Below are positions 1-9,457 of a stretch of 64,000 nucleotides of DNA, in pieces (position 1 is the stretch's first letter; the number at the start of each line of letters is the position of its first letter). The position numbers were made by a program, and so were the translations under genes. The stretch is taken from positions 1 to 64,000 of the forward strand of contig MGZB01000025.1 of assembly GCA_001801995.1 (NCBI GenBank), in the 5' to 3' direction. The DNA is from Gammaproteobacteria bacterium RIFOXYD12_FULL_61_37. Its GTDB lineage: Bacteria; Pseudomonadota; Gammaproteobacteria; Chromatiales; Chromatiaceae. Below the pieces are notes generated by a model. The model was given only the letters and a program-made list of their open reading frames with translations. It ran no database searches and was not told the DNA's origin.

Positions 1-91
<91 letters not shown>

Positions 92-160
92 TTATCTCCC
101 GGAAGATAGCTGTAACACTCAAAAACCAAAAAAGCGCGCCTGCGCACATCAATCTTGAAC

Positions 161-236
161 TGGAGCCCAGAAGCAGATTCGAACTGCCGACCTCACCCTT
201 ACCAAGGGTGTGCTCTACCAACTGAGCTATCTGGGC
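161..236 (-). tRNA. tRNA-Thr (GGT)
   Basis: The minus-strand sequence folds as a 76-nt cloverleaf with acceptor GCCCAGA pairing TCTGGGC, a GTTCGAATC T-loop, and encoded CCA. The anticodon loop TTGGTAA gives anticodon GGT (threonine). It sits between tRNA-Gly and tuf. Confidence 0.97.
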
Positions 237-272
237 GAAACCTTAAATCGCAGACTACTGGCGCCTGCACAT

Positions 273-346
273 TGGAGCGGGTGATGGGAATCGAACCCAC
301 GTATTCAGCTTGGAAGGCTGAAGTTCTACCATTGAACTACACCCGC
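273..346 (-). tRNA. tRNA-Gly (TCC)
   Basis: A 74-nt cloverleaf on the minus strand with acceptor GCGGGTG pairing CACCCGC, T-loop GTTCGATTC and encoded CCA. The anticodon loop carries TCC (glycine). It is the middle tRNA of the Tyr-Gly-Thr-tuf operon. Confidence 0.97.
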
Positions 347-544
347 GCTGAACTCTTAGCAGGACTTCCGCAATCCCACAAACTGCTCTCAACTTCGAAT
401 TGGTGGAGAGGGGAGGATTACTCCGGTCATCCTGCCCTCCGCCCTCCGGGCCGCCGCTTTGCGGCGTTCAAAATCACTCCCGGCGATTTTGTCGAACCTC
501 TAGCTCTCATCCTCCCCCTGCTTTTCACAGGAGAAAGGGCAACT

Positions 545-629
545 TGGTGGAGGGGGGAGGATTCGAACCTCCGAAGGCAGAGCCGACAGATTTACAGTCT
601 GTTCCCTTTGACCGCTCGGGAACCCCTCC
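545..629 (-). tRNA. tRNA-Tyr (GTA)
   Basis: An 85-nt class II tRNA with a long variable arm. The acceptor GGAGGGG pairs CCCCTCC, the discriminator is A and CCA is encoded. The anticodon loop CTGTAAA gives GTA (tyrosine). It is the promoter-proximal gene of the operon. The 198 bases between it and tRNA-Gly (347-544) contain GC-rich hairpin-like sequence and no gene I can support. Confidence 0.97.
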
Positions 630-642
630 GCGAAGGTCCGAT

Positions 643-671
643 ATTCTCGACACCAGAGGCACCTCTGTCAA
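643..671 (-). promoter_or_regulatory. Sigma70-type promoter of the tRNA-Tyr/Gly/Thr-tuf operon
   Basis: On the minus strand a perfect -35 TTGACA (671-666) is followed after 17 bases by GAGAAT (648-643), a fair -10. Transcription would start near 636, a few bases before tRNA-Tyr at 629, as expected for a stable-RNA operon. The downstream TCGGAC resembles a GC-rich discriminator but this was not tested. Confidence 0.7.
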
Positions 672-784
672 CCTCGGATTTAAAAAAACATCCATGACAC
701 CCCCTCGGGGATCGAATACGGCCCGCAAAAATGTGTCACAATTCCGCGCCTTGATGATTTGACCTTTGATTTCAGGAACAAGCG

Positions 785-2113
785 ATGAACGTCACCATAT
801 TCGGAAGCGGCTATGTGGGCCTGGTAACTGGGGCCTGCCTGGCGGAAGTCGGCAACAATGTCATGTGCGTGGACATCGATCCCGCCAAGATCGACCTCCT
901 CAACAACGGCGGCATACCTATATATGAGCCCGGCCTGGAGGAAATGGTGCATCGCAACCGCAAGACCGGGCGCCTCTCCTTCACCACGGACGCCAGGTTG
1001 GGCGTCGAGCACGGCCTGTTTCAATTCATCGCCGTGGGCACCCCGCCCGATGAAGACGGCTCCGCCGATCTGCAATATGTGCTGGCCGTCGCCCGCAGCA
1101 TCGCCGAGCACATGGGCGAATACAAAATCATCGTCGATAAATCGACCGTGCCCGTGGGCACCGCCGACAAGGTCAAGGCCGCCACCCAGGCTGTATTGGA
1201 CAGCCGCAACGCCAATCTGGAGTTCGATGTCGTCTCCAATCCCGAATTCCTGAAGGAAGGCGCCGCCCTCGACGACTTCATGCGACCGGACCGTATCGTC
1301 GTAGGCACCGACAACCCCCGCACCACCGCATTGCTGCGCGCCCTCTACACCCCCTTCAATCGCAACCATGACCGCTTGGTCGCCATGGACATCCGTTCTG
1401 CCGAGCTGACCAAATATGCCGCCAACGCCATGCTGGCCACCAAGATCAGCTTCATGAACGAACTCTCGCGCATCGCCGAGGCCGTCGGGGCCGATATCGA
1501 GCAGGTGCGCGTGGGCATTGGCTCAGATCCACGCATCGGCTACCACTTCATCTACCCCGGCTGCGGCTACGGCGGCTCCTGCTTCCCCAAGGACGTAAAA
1601 GCCCTGGCCCAAACCGCCAGGCAGAACCAAGTCGCTCCCGAACTGCTGGATGCCGTCGAGTCCGTCAACCAGGGACAAAAGCAGGTTCTATACAATAAAG
1701 TTAAAAACCACTTCGGGGACCTCAACGGCCGCACTTTTGCCGTCTGGGGCCTAGCATTCAAGCCCAATACCGACGACATGCGCGAGGCCTCCAGCCGGGT
1801 TCTGCTGGAAGAACTGTGGAATGCAGGGGCCAAGGTCAAGGCCTACGACCCCGTCGCCATGCATGAGACCCATCGTATCTACGGCGACCGCGCCGATCTC
1901 TGTCTGTGCGAATCGGCGGAAGATGCCTTGAAGGGGGCCGACGCCCTCATCATCGTCACCGAGTGGCAGGAGTTCAGAAGCCCCAACTTCCAGCGGATCA
2001 AGGCCAGCCTTAACCACCCCATCATCTTCGATGGCCGCAATATGTTTGAGCCGGCACAGCTACGCGACCAGGGCATCAGCTACCACGCGATCGGCCGCCC
2101 GCTGATGGCGTAG
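785..2113 (+). CDS. ugd: UDP-glucose 6-dehydrogenase
   Basis: Oxidises UDP-glucose to UDP-glucuronate with two NAD+, supplying precursors for exopolysaccharide or LPS sugars. The 442-residue length is normal for the family. An N-terminal Rossmann motif GSGYVG (residues 7-12) binds NAD, and the catalytic cysteine sits in YGGSCFPKD (Cys266). The C-terminal UDP-binding domain contains the typical [16 protein letters not shown] stretch. It stands alone: the tRNA operon is divergent on the left and a separate porin gene follows after 219 bases. A 9-bp hairpin (2098-2138) overlaps the stop region but lacks a U-tract, so I do not call it a terminator. Confidence 0.95.
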   Translation: MNVTIFGSGYVGLVTGACLAEVGNNVMCVDIDPAKIDLLNNGGIPIYEPGLEEMVHRNRKTGRLSFTTDARLGVEHGLFQFIAVGTPPDEDGSADLQYVLAVARSIAEHMGEYKIIVDKSTVPVGTADKVKAATQAVLDSRNANLEFDVVSNPEFLKEGAALDDFMRPDRIVVGTDNPRTTALLRALYTPFNRNHDRLVAMDIRSAELTKYAANAMLATKISFMNELSRIAEAVGADIEQVRVGIGSDPRIGYHFIYPGCGYGGSCFPKDVKALAQTARQNQVAPELLDAVESVNQGQKQVLYNKVKNHFGDLNGRTFAVWGLAFKPNTDDMREASSRVLLEELWNAGAKVKAYDPVAMHETHRIYGDRADLCLCESAEDALKGADALIIVTEWQEFRSPNFQRIKASLNHPIIFDGRNMFEPAQLRDQGISYHAIGRPLMA

Positions 2114-2332
2114 GGTCGCGACAGCCCCAATCAGCGGGTCTTGGTAATTAAGGGATTTATAACTTACTAACATAAGCCGATCTGATGAAAGGGGCCGCCG
2201 ATTCGATGAATGCCAACCGGCAATCCAATTGACATCGGTCAACCGCTTCCGGACAATCGATGCACCAACAAGTTCAGAACCCTTTGTCGTAACCCAAAAT
2301 CGCACAGGGCCGTGCCTTAGGAGATAGCCACT

Positions 2333-3559
2333 ATGAAGACTCGTATTCTCGTCACGGCCATAGCCACAGCCCTGGCAGCCGCACCCGCTTTTGCAACGAA
2401 TGGATATTTCGCGCACGGCTGGGGCGCAAAATCGGACGGCATGGCGGGGGCAGGTTCGGTACTCTCCAAGGAAGCCCTGGTGGGTGCATCAAATCCGGCC
2501 TCGCTGTCCTTGGCGGGTGACAGGGTCGATTTTGGTTTACAGCTTTTCAATCCCGACCGCAGCGCCACCGTTAACGGGGTTGATTACAGCCTTAACAAAG
2601 AGGAGTTGTTCGTAATCCCCGAATTCGGTTACAGCAAGCGCCTGAACGAGTTTGTAACCGCCGGCCTCCTCGTCTACGGTAACGGGGGGATGAATACCGA
2701 ATCCACCGCCAACATACCCAATTATTCACCCGCCGGAAGAAAAACGGGTGTCGATCTGAGCCAATTGTTCATTGCTCCAACCATATCCTGGGACATCAAC
2801 GATGCCAACAGCATTGGTGTCGCCCTGAACTTGGCGTACCAACGCATCAGCGTCTATGGACTGGATGGGTTTGCTGGCTTTACCCCCAGCAACTCCACCG
2901 CCTTCTTGACCGACCAGGGATACAGCGATTCCTTCGGAATTGGAGGCACCATCGGCTGGAAAGGCAAGGTAAACGACAAGCTCACCCTTGGCGCTTCCTA
3001 CCGCTCGCGCACTTACATGAGCGAATTCGAGGAGTACAAGGAACTGTTCGCGGAACAGGGCGATTTCGACATCCCGGCCAGCATCGATCTGGGACTCGCC
3101 TTCCGGGCCACCCCAGCCCTGAGCATCGCCTTCGACATCCAGCACATCTTTTACGGGGACGTGAAATCCATCGCCAACCCAAACAATATGAATGGCGCGA
3201 ATACCCAACTGGGCAACGACGACGGCAAGGGCTATGGCTGGGATGACATGACGGTCTTCAAGCTCGGCTTCGAATACCAGGCCAAGGACAACCTCGTGTT
3301 GCGCGCCGGGGTGAGTCACGGCGACCAGCCGATCGGCGCCGACGACACCAACTTCAACGTCACCGCGCCCGCCGTGGTCGAGGATCATCTTACCCTCGGC
3401 TTTACCTACACCCTCAAGGATGGCGACGAAGTTACTGGATACTATATGCATGCCTTCGACAACAGCATCAGCGGCTCAGGCACTGGCGGCGGAAACATGG
3501 CATCGCGGCTGCAACTGGAGGAAGACGCCATCGGCGTTACCTATAGCTGGAAAATCTGA
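2333..3559 (+). CDS. FadL/TodX-family outer membrane transport protein
   Basis: A predicted beta-barrel of 408 residues that would carry long-chain fatty acids or other hydrophobic compounds across the outer membrane. A Sec signal peptide (residues 1 to about 21, ending AFA) precedes the family's N-terminal hatch-like sequence TNGYFAHGWGAKSDGMAGAG, followed by ASNPA, which is characteristic of the OMPP1/FadL/TodX family. The remainder alternates polar and hydrophobic residues as a barrel should, and the chain ends in a hydrophobic strand (ITYSWKI-like ending). A strong terminator follows at once, so the gene is probably monocistronic. Substrate cannot be inferred. Confidence 0.88.
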   Translation: MKTRILVTAIATALAAAPAFATNGYFAHGWGAKSDGMAGAGSVLSKEALVGASNPASLSLAGDRVDFGLQLFNPDRSATVNGVDYSLNKEELFVIPEFGYSKRLNEFVTAGLLVYGNGGMNTESTANIPNYSPAGRKTGVDLSQLFIAPTISWDINDANSIGVALNLAYQRISVYGLDGFAGFTPSNSTAFLTDQGYSDSFGIGGTIGWKGKVNDKLTLGASYRSRTYMSEFEEYKELFAEQGDFDIPASIDLGLAFRATPALSIAFDIQHIFYGDVKSIANPNNMNGANTQLGNDDGKGYGWDDMTVFKLGFEYQAKDNLVLRAGVSHGDQPIGADDTNFNVTAPAVVEDHLTLGFTYTLKDGDEVTGYYMHAFDNSISGSGTGGGNMASRLQLEEDAIGVTYSWKI

Positions 3560-3575
3560 GCTAGACCCAGCATCG

Positions 3576-3602
3576 AAAAGCCGCCTTCGGGCGGCTTTTT
3601 TC
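3576..3602 (+). terminator. Rho-independent terminator after the FadL-type gene
   Basis: Stem AAGCCGCC, tetraloop TTCG, GGCGGCTT, then a run of T. It lies 17 bases after the porin stop and, being A-rich on the left side, could also stop transcripts from the convergent pth gene. Confidence 0.9.
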
Positions 3603-3626
3603 GTTTAGCCAGAACCCAGCACCCAT

Positions 3627-4202
3627 CTATCCATGCAACCGATTCATCACCGCCTCCTGCCCGCCCGCACAGATTCGCTCAAGATAGCCGGTGGCACTTT
3701 CCGCCCCCTGGATGATGGCGGCCGCATCCTCTTTTGATGGCTTGCTCAATACATAATCCACCACCTGATCCCGATTCCCCGGATGATCTATACCCATCCT
3801 CAGCCGCCAGAATTGATTCCCGCCCAATGCCGCGATGATGTCGCGCAGGCCGTTGTGCCCGCCGTGCCCTCCCCCCTTCTTTAACCGGACGGTCCCGGCG
3901 GGAAGATCCAGCTCATCATGGGCGACGAGGATATTCTCCGGTTTGATCTTGTAATAGCCCGCCAGGGCGGAAACGGACCGGCCGCTGTGATTCATGAAAG
4001 TCGCGGGTTTCAGCAACCAACACTCGGCCCCGCCGATCAGGATCTTGCAGACCTCGCCCTGGAACCGGCCCTCTGCCCGGAAGGTTCCACGATGGGCGCG
4101 GGCGATCTGATCCAGGAACCAAAAACCGGCGTTGTGCCGGGTGGCCTCGTATTTCGGCCCCGGATTACCCAGGCCCACAATCAATTGAATGAGATCGCTC
4201 AT
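3627..4202 (-). CDS. pth: Peptidyl-tRNA hydrolase
   Basis: Releases tRNA from peptidyl-tRNA that has dropped off ribosomes. The 191-residue product starts MSDLIQLIVGLGNPGPKYE and carries the family signatures GLGNPG, the catalytic-histidine segment TRHNAGF, the MNxSG motif (MNHSGRSV) and DELDLPAG, followed by a GGGHGGHNGL loop. I chose the ATG at 4202, preceded by GGAG, rather than the ATG at 4217, which lies directly in the U-tract of the rplY terminator and has no ribosome-binding site. The gene follows rplY in the usual prs-rplY-pth order; ychF, which commonly follows, is not here. Confidence 0.96.
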   Translation of the reverse strand: MSDLIQLIVGLGNPGPKYEATRHNAGFWFLDQIARAHRGTFRAEGRFQGEVCKILIGGAECWLLKPATFMNHSGRSVSALAGYYKIKPENILVAHDELDLPAGTVRLKKGGGHGGHNGLRDIIAALGGNQFWRLRMGIDHPGNRDQVVDYVLSKPSKEDAAAIIQGAESATGYLERICAGGQEAVMNRLHG

Positions 4203-4217
4203 TTTCTCCGGCCCCAT

Positions 4218-4251
4218 AAAAAAGCCCGCAATGGGTTGACCATTGCGGGCT
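4218..4251 (-). terminator. Terminator between rplY and pth
   Basis: On the minus strand a GC-rich stem (GCCCGCAATGG pairing CCATTGCGGGC, about 12 bp) with a TCAA-type loop is followed by six T. The U-tract ends just before the pth ribosome-binding site, so the structure should attenuate read-through from rplY into pth. Confidence 0.85.
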
Positions 4252-4270
4252 GATCGGGAAATGAATCCCC

Positions 4271-4855
4271 TTACTTGGCGCTGCGGCCGGCCAGAATGGC
4301 TACCACGGCATAGTTGTGCTGATCTCCCTTGGCGAGCGCGGGAAACTCGACGGACTCCGGCAGATTGAGGTCGGTGAGATGCAGGGTATGACCCAGATCC
4401 AGATCGGCCAGATCCACTGGGATGAATTCGGGCAGATCGGCGGGCCTGCACTCCACTTCCACGCTGGTCAGGTAGTAGGTAGCGGTGCCGCCGCGCTTGA
4501 CACCGGGGGAGACATCGTCATTGGCGAAGTGCAAGGGCACGGTCATGCGAATCTTGGTGTCGGCGGTAATCCGCAGGAAATCCACATGCAGCACGAAGGG
4601 ACGGGAAGGATGACGCTGCAAATCCTTCAATACCACTTTCTCTTCCGCGCCATCCAGGCTGAGGGTCAGGACGTGGGAATAGAAGGACTCGTGCTCCAGA
4701 TGCTTTTCCAACTCGGTATGAACGACGGCGATCATCTTGGGTTCGCTGTCACCACCATAAATGATGCCGGGGACAACGCCGTTATGACGCAGGCGGCGGC
4801 TCGCACCCTTACCCATGTCGGAACGGGACTGAGCATTAACGATAAAAGTCTCCAT
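4271..4855 (-). CDS. rplY: 50S ribosomal protein L25 (CTC-type, long form)
   Basis: Binds 5S rRNA in the large ribosomal subunit. The 194-residue product is the long general-stress CTC form: an N-terminal L25 domain (residues 1 to about 90, with FIVNAQSRSDMGKGASRRLR and the VDFLRI strand) and a C-terminal TL5/CTC beta domain (about 95-190). The chain ends near ILAGRSAK. It lies between prs and pth, its usual place in beta- and gammaproteobacteria, and is followed by its own terminator. The 147-base gap to prs contains a REP-like hairpin. Confidence 0.96.
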   Translation of the reverse strand: METFIVNAQSRSDMGKGASRRLRHNGVVPGIIYGGDSEPKMIAVVHTELEKHLEHESFYSHVLTLSLDGAEEKVVLKDLQRHPSRPFVLHVDFLRITADTKIRMTVPLHFANDDVSPGVKRGGTATYYLTSVEVECRPADLPEFIPVDLADLDLGHTLHLTDLNLPESVEFPALAKGDQHNYAVVAILAGRSAK

Positions 4856-4953
4856 GTGTAACTCCTAAAAGATTGTAGAGACGAAAAATCCACCCCGCCC
4901 CGCGACCAGGACATGGGTGGAACCAGAAAACAGCATATGGCGCATATAATTAA

Positions 4954-4980
4954 TCGTTCCCACGCGGAGCGCGGGAACGA
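4954..4980. repeat. REP-like hairpin, GTTCCCACGC family
   Basis: Imperfect inverted repeat with 12-bp arms TCGTTCCCACGC / GCGCGGGAACGA (one mismatch) around a GGA loop, in the prs-rplY gap. Diverged relatives occur at 36602-36622 and 57971-58000. Confidence 0.7.
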
Positions 4981-5002
4981 ATATTCAGGATTAAAATTCT
5001 CA

Positions 5003-5962
5003 CTAATCCACGAAAAGCGAGCTGACCGATTCGTTGTTGCTGATGCGGCGAATGGTTTCGGCCAGCATGTCGGCGATATTGAGCTGGCGGATCTTATCAC
5101 AGGCCCGCGCCTCGGGAGAGAGGCGTATGGAGTTGGTCACCACCAGCTCATCCAGTTGGGAATTCCTGATGTTGGCAAGGGCCGGCCCGGACAGCACCGC
5201 ATGGGTGCAATAGGCGACCACGCGCACGGCGCCGTGGTCTTTCAAGGCCTTGGCTGCTTTACAGAGGGTCCCGGCCGTATCGACCAGATCGTCCACCAGT
5301 ACGCAGCTCCGCCCATTCACGTCGCCGATGATATTCATGACCTTGGCCTCATTGGCCCTCGGCCGCCGCTTGTCGATGATGGCGAGATCGGCATCGTCCA
5401 GCCGTTTGGCCAGCGCCCTGGCGCGCACCACACCACCCACATCGGGAGAGACCACCATGGGCTGGCCGCTGGTATGACGCCAGACATCATGCAGCAGGAC
5501 CGGTGAGGAATAGACGTTGTCCACCGGGATATCGAAGAAACCCTGGATCTGATCCGCGTGGAGATCGACCGTGAGCACCCGGTCGGCCCCAGCGTGGTGG
5601 ATCATCTTAGCCACCATGCGCGCCGTTATCGGCACTCTGGCGGAGCGGGGGCGTCGGTCTTGCCGCGCATAACCGAAATAGGGGATGACGGCGGTGATGC
5701 GTCCGGCCGATGCCCAGCGCAGGGCGTCGATCATCACCAGCATTTCCATCAGGTTATCGTTGGTCGGCGCCGAGGTGGACTGCAACACGAAAACGTCGCG
5801 TCCGCGCACGTTCTCCTGGATCTCCACCATGACCTCGCCATCGCTGAACTGGCCGACGACGGCCTTGCCCAGCGCCAGATTGAGGCGGGCGACGACCTCA
5901 TCGGCCAATTCAGGATTGGAGTTCCCGGAGAAAACCATCATGCCGGAGGGTGGGACGACCAC
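5003..5962 (-). CDS. prs: Ribose-phosphate pyrophosphokinase
   Basis: Makes PRPP from ribose 5-phosphate and ATP for purine, pyrimidine, NAD, histidine and tryptophan synthesis. The product shows the [14 protein letters not shown]-terminus, the catalytic flexible loop [19 protein letters not shown] and the PRPP-binding loop [14 protein letters not shown] chose the GTG at 5962 (319 residues) because GAGGA lies 7 bases upstream; the nearer ATG at 5941 has no ribosome-binding site. The gene follows tRNA-Gln by 25 bases, so the two are probably cotranscribed. The longer open frame through the tRNA is not coding. Confidence 0.95.
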   Translation of the reverse strand: MVVPPSGMMVFSGNSNPELADEVVARLNLALGKAVVGQFSDGEVMVEIQENVRGRDVFVLQSTSAPTNDNLMEMLVMIDALRWASAGRITAVIPYFGYARQDRRPRSARVPITARMVAKMIHHAGADRVLTVDLHADQIQGFFDIPVDNVYSSPVLLHDVWRHTSGQPMVVSPDVGGVVRARALAKRLDDADLAIIDKRRPRANEAKVMNIIGDVNGRSCVLVDDLVDTAGTLCKAAKALKDHGAVRVVAYCTHAVLSGPALANIRNSQLDELVVTNSIRLSPEARACDKIRQLNIADMLAETIRRISNNESVSSLFVD

Positions 5963-5987
5963 TGCGATTCCTCGAATAGGAGAAGGA

Positions 5988-6063
5988 TGGCTGGGGCGGT
6001 AGGAGTCGAACCTACGAATGCCGGAATCAAAATCCGGTGCCTTAACCACTTGGCCACGCCCCA
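5988..6063 (-). tRNA. tRNA-Gln (TTG)
   Basis: A 76-nt cloverleaf on the minus strand: acceptor TGGGGCG pairs CGCCCCA, discriminator G, CCA encoded. Anticodon stem CCGGA/TCCGG surrounds loop TTTTGAT, anticodon TTG. It sits between ispE and prs, a conserved position in this lineage. Confidence 0.97.
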
Positions 6064-6077
6064 TTAAATGCGATGTT

Positions 6078-6929
6078 CTACAACCATCTCCGCAAGGGAG
6101 ACTGGTTTACCCCGCGAGAGACAAAGGCGAAATAGCGTTCGCTTGCCGCCAGGCGGACCCGTTCCGCCTCGGCCCGGTCCTCGAACGCCGCGAAAACGCA
6201 GGAACCGGTCCCGGTCAATCTGGCCTCGGCGTGACCGGAGAGCCAGCGCATCGCCTGATCGACCTCGGGATATCGTTTACGAACCACAGGTTCGCAAACA
6301 TTGGAAATCTCGCCCGAAACAAAGTCGGCTATTTTGATAGGCTCGGCATCCCGTGTCAATTCCGGCGCCCGGAATACCGCTCCCGTATCCACATGGCAGC
6401 CGGGGTGGATCACCAGGTACCAGGGCTCGGGAAGCGGGATCGGCTCCAGCCTTTCACCCACTCCCTCGGCCCAGGCCGCTTGCCCCTTGACGAACACCGG
6501 CACGTCCGCGCCCAGGCTCAAACCAAGCCCTGCCAGATCGGCCTCAGACATACCCAAACCCCAGAGGCGATTCAAGGCGATCAGGACAGTCGCCGCATCG
6601 GAACTTCCCCCGCCGAGGCCGCCGCCCATGGGGATGCGCTTCTCGACCGAGATATTTACGCCGAGGCCGCAACCGGTTTCCCGCTGCAATAGCCGGGCGG
6701 CCCTCACCACCAGATCCGCTTCATCCGCGACGCCCTCCAGCTTGGAGAGCCGCCGGATCTGACCGTCCGTCCTGGGTTCGAACCAGAGACTGTCGCCGAA
6801 CTCAAGAAACTGAAAGACGGTTTGCAGCAGGTGGTAGCCGTCGGCACGCCTGCCGACGACACGCAACATCAAATTGAGCTTGGCAGGGGCCGGCCAGACT
6901 TGGGATTCAGTTGAGGACCTTGTAGTCAT
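6078..6929 (-). CDS. ispE: 4-diphosphocytidyl-2-C-methyl-D-erythritol kinase
   Basis: Phosphorylates CDP-methylerythritol in the MEP pathway of isoprenoid synthesis. The 283-residue protein has the GHMP-kinase layout: [21 protein letters not shown] at the N-terminus (substrate lysine in AKLN), the ATP-binding glycine loop [14 protein letters not shown] near residue 100, and the C-terminal [12 protein letters not shown] motif. Its start overlaps the end of lolB by 23 bases, indicating translational coupling, and tRNA-Gln and prs follow on the same strand. Confidence 0.96.
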   Translation of the reverse strand: MTTRSSTESQVWPAPAKLNLMLRVVGRRADGYHLLQTVFQFLEFGDSLWFEPRTDGQIRRLSKLEGVADEADLVVRAARLLQRETGCGLGVNISVEKRIPMGGGLGGGSSDAATVLIALNRLWGLGMSEADLAGLGLSLGADVPVFVKGQAAWAEGVGERLEPIPLPEPWYLVIHPGCHVDTGAVFRAPELTRDAEPIKIADFVSGEISNVCEPVVRKRYPEVDQAMRWLSGHAEARLTGTGSCVFAAFEDRAEAERVRLAASERYFAFVSRGVNQSPLRRWL

Positions 6930-7509
6930 CCAGAATCAGCTTCATCTTGACGCCCGCCTTGGACAGGTCGATCTTCGCCGGCATGTACTGCTTGTTGAAC
7001 TCGGTCCAGCGGCTGTAACGAATAACCCAGCCACCCTGGGCGATCTCGTCCACCGAGCCGTCCTTTCCCTTCACGATAGCCCCCTTGATGTCCGGGCTGG
7101 CCAGTCCATGAATCCAGTAGGGAAGCGCCTTGATGGGCATGGGGCCGCCGAAGTTCTTTTCCTGCCAGGTAGCCAGCTTTTCGCCGTCCACCATCTCACC
7201 CGTAGGGGCCCGAAGCTGCAAGACGTCGCCCGAACCGATGAATTCGGCCGCCTTGCTGCCGAAGGGACCCGCGATGCTGGCGTTGAAGCTCACGTCCTTT
7301 TGCACCCAGTTGAGGTTTCCATGCCAGCCTTCGTCCCCATGGATCACCCCGATCCTGCCGGCCATATTCCAGTGCTTGGGGACCTGGGCCGCCGTGACCG
7401 GCTTCGGCTTGGACGGCAAGGTAAACCAATCGACGAAGAAACAACCGCCCAACTGGGCCAGGACCGGCAGCAGCAGGGCAGCCCTAAGGAATCTCATAGA
7501 CCTGTTCAT
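6907..7509 (-). CDS. lolB: Outer-membrane lipoprotein receptor LolB
   Basis: Accepts lipoproteins from LolA and inserts them into the outer membrane. The 200-residue precursor starts MNRSMRFLRAALLLPVLA and has a lipobox ending LGGC, with the lipidated Cys at residue 23. The mature part shows the LolB pattern GRIGV...GNLNWVQ and a late GWVIRYSRW segment. The start ATG shares one base with the TGA of the upstream TPR gene (TGATG), so the two are translationally coupled. Identification rests on order (TPR-lolB-ispE-prs) plus these motifs; sequence in this family is weakly conserved. Confidence 0.92.
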   Translation of the reverse strand: MNRSMRFLRAALLLPVLAQLGGCFFVDWFTLPSKPKPVTAAQVPKHWNMAGRIGVIHGDEGWHGNLNWVQKDVSFNASIAGPFGSKAAEFIGSGDVLQLRAPTGEMVDGEKLATWQEKNFGGPMPIKALPYWIHGLASPDIKGAIVKGKDGSVDEIAQGGWVIRYSRWTEFNKQYMPAKIDLSKAGVKMKLILDDYKVLN

Positions 7510-9269
7510 CAGAATTTCACCCCAAACCGTTGCAGGGTCTTCAGCAAGACGCCGTTGTCGGTAAATTTGTCCCAGGCCTTCTTCCAGACCTGCATCGCCT
7601 CGTCCTTTTTGCCGGACGCCCAAAGCACCTCTCCCAGGTGCGCCGCTATCTCGGGATCATGCAACTTCTCGCCGGCCTTTTGCAAATAGCCGACGGCTTC
7701 ATCGAGGCGGCCGATCCGGTAATTCACCCAGCCCATGCTATCGAGAATCGCCGGGCTATCGGGTTTAAGCTCCAATGCCTGCTTGATGTAACCCATGGCC
7801 TCTTCCTGACGCCCGGTCAGGTCCGACAGAGTGTAACCCAGAGCGTTGAGCGCGTCGGCATGTTTGGGATTCTGTTTCAGAACCGCTTGCAGGTCCCGTT
7901 CGAGGATATCCAGCCGCCCCCGACTGGCCCCGTATAGGGCACGGGTATAGAGCAGGTCGATGTTGTCCGGGTTCACCCTCAAGGCATCCTCGAACAGCTT
8001 CCAGACATCCCCCTCGTCCGTGTTGGCCTCTTTCATCAGGGCGCTCTCCAGCACGAAGATTCTGATGGCATGCTCGGGCCAGCGCGAACGCGAGCTGCCC
8101 AGTTTTTCGCGCGCCTCCTTCAGGCGTCCGCTTGCGGACAGACGCTCGGCGATACGCAGCCTTGCCTCCAACTCGTAGTCCCCCTCGCCGACCTCTTCGT
8201 ACCACTTGATCGCGCCCTCGTTGTCTCCCTTCTCCTCGGCGATACGCCCGAGAAAATAGGCCGCCTCGTTCTTTTGCTGGGGGCTACCGAGCAGGGCGGT
8301 GAAGTGGCTCACCGACTCATCGTACCGCTTGAGCTGCAAGGCCAGAATGCCCAGGGCGTAACGCACATCATCCACCCCATGGCCCGTCCCTTGATCTCCA
8401 GCCTCCTTCCACAGCATCTGGAATTGCTGGTACGCCTCCTCGTGCTTCTCCGCCTGTACCAGAAACCGCGCATAGGTCAGACGGAGTTCCTTGTCATCCT
8501 GCGCCTCGGCAACCAATTGGCGCATGAGTTCCAACGAGGAATCCCGATGCCCCGCGAACCAGGAGATCTTGGCCTTCAGTATCCGCGCCTGGCGCCAGTC
8601 GGGCTTCAGGGCCACTGCCCTGGCGACGGCTTTCTCCGCCTGGGAGAAGGCCTTGAGTTCGGCCGCCAGAAGGGCGAGGGCATGCCAGGCCTCGGCCCTG
8701 GTTCGATTCGCCTTGACCAGATCGCGCATCAGGCCGAGGGCCTGTTTCGAATCCTGCGCCTTGCCGAGGGCGCGGACAGCCAGCAGGAATCCATCCTCCC
8801 CCTTGGCGTCGGCCACCTTGATCAGCTCCGCCAACTGGCGCCCTGCGTCATCGCGCTTGTTGACGTAAAGGGCGACTGCGACGGCGAACTGGCGGGCCTC
8901 CAGATTATTGGGGGCTCGTTGAATCCAATAGTTGACGGCGTCTTCCGCGCCCTGCTTTTCCTTGATGAACAGGGCGATCTTGGCGGAACGCTCGGCGACG
9001 GTCGTATCGCCCGAGAGGGCAGCCGCCTTCTGGTAATGATCGAAGGCGGTCTGTGCCTTGTCCCGGTGGGCGGCGATCTCTCCGGCCAGCAGATGGAAGG
9101 TCAGGTCCGGCGTCAGCTCCGTCCGCAAAGGGGCGGGGGTCTTATGGGGGCCATCGCCCTCGATCTTTCCCTGGACTGGCTCGGGCTCCGCGTCCAGCTC
9201 CCGGAAAGGCAAGGCGCATGCGGTAGTCAGAAACAGCAGCACGAGGGAAATGAGGAGTTGTCGCAACAT
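7509..9269 (-). CDS. TPR-repeat lipoprotein upstream of lolB
   Basis: A predicted periplasm-facing lipoprotein of 586 residues. It has a signal sequence MLRQLLISLVLLFLTTAC with a likely lipidated Cys18, then about 530 residues of helical tetratricopeptide repeats; typical TPR units are visible at the end (for example ALNALGYTLSDLTGRQEEAM and AILDSMGWVNYRIGRLDEAV). TPR proteins scaffold complexes, and this family is regularly encoded beside lolB, but its role is not established. I start at the ATG at 9269, where the signal peptide begins; an in-frame GTG at 9293 adds eight polar residues, and neither start has a clear ribosome-binding site. The stop is fused to the lolB start. Confidence 0.88.
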   Translation of the reverse strand: MLRQLLISLVLLFLTTACALPFRELDAEPEPVQGKIEGDGPHKTPAPLRTELTPDLTFHLLAGEIAAHRDKAQTAFDHYQKAAALSGDTTVAERSAKIALFIKEKQGAEDAVNYWIQRAPNNLEARQFAVAVALYVNKRDDAGRQLAELIKVADAKGEDGFLLAVRALGKAQDSKQALGLMRDLVKANRTRAEAWHALALLAAELKAFSQAEKAVARAVALKPDWRQARILKAKISWFAGHRDSSLELMRQLVAEAQDDKELRLTYARFLVQAEKHEEAYQQFQMLWKEAGDQGTGHGVDDVRYALGILALQLKRYDESVSHFTALLGSPQQKNEAAYFLGRIAEEKGDNEGAIKWYEEVGEGDYELEARLRIAERLSASGRLKEAREKLGSSRSRWPEHAIRIFVLESALMKEANTDEGDVWKLFEDALRVNPDNIDLLYTRALYGASRGRLDILERDLQAVLKQNPKHADALNALGYTLSDLTGRQEEAMGYIKQALELKPDSPAILDSMGWVNYRIGRLDEAVGYLQKAGEKLHDPEIAAHLGEVLWASGKKDEAMQVWKKAWDKFTDNGVLLKTLQRFGVKF

Positions 9270-9457
9270 CTGGGTCAAATTTTGTCCGTCCACCGATCAT
9301 TCGGAGCAGAGGCCTGAGTACCGCCTTGGCTGCGGCGAGACAGGGCAATCCCCTGTCATAATATGCTGGAACACCCGAGAGGGCGATCCTTCTTTGTAGC
9401 ATGAAATTGGGTATATTATCCCCCCATGACCACAGCCTCCCCGAACAGACCCAGTCG

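Noticed and set aside
155-762. Open frames of 120-180 codons over the tRNA cluster.
   Set aside because: They read through tRNA genes on the opposite strand; the translations are typical tRNA artefacts (for example GGFEPPKAEPTDLQSV).
2098-2138. Hairpin at the end of ugd as a terminator.
   Set aside because: Nine-base arms with a 23-base loop, and no U-tract.
4203-4451. Longer N-terminus of Pth.
   Set aside because: It would run through the rplY terminator and the end of rplY, and is not conserved sequence.
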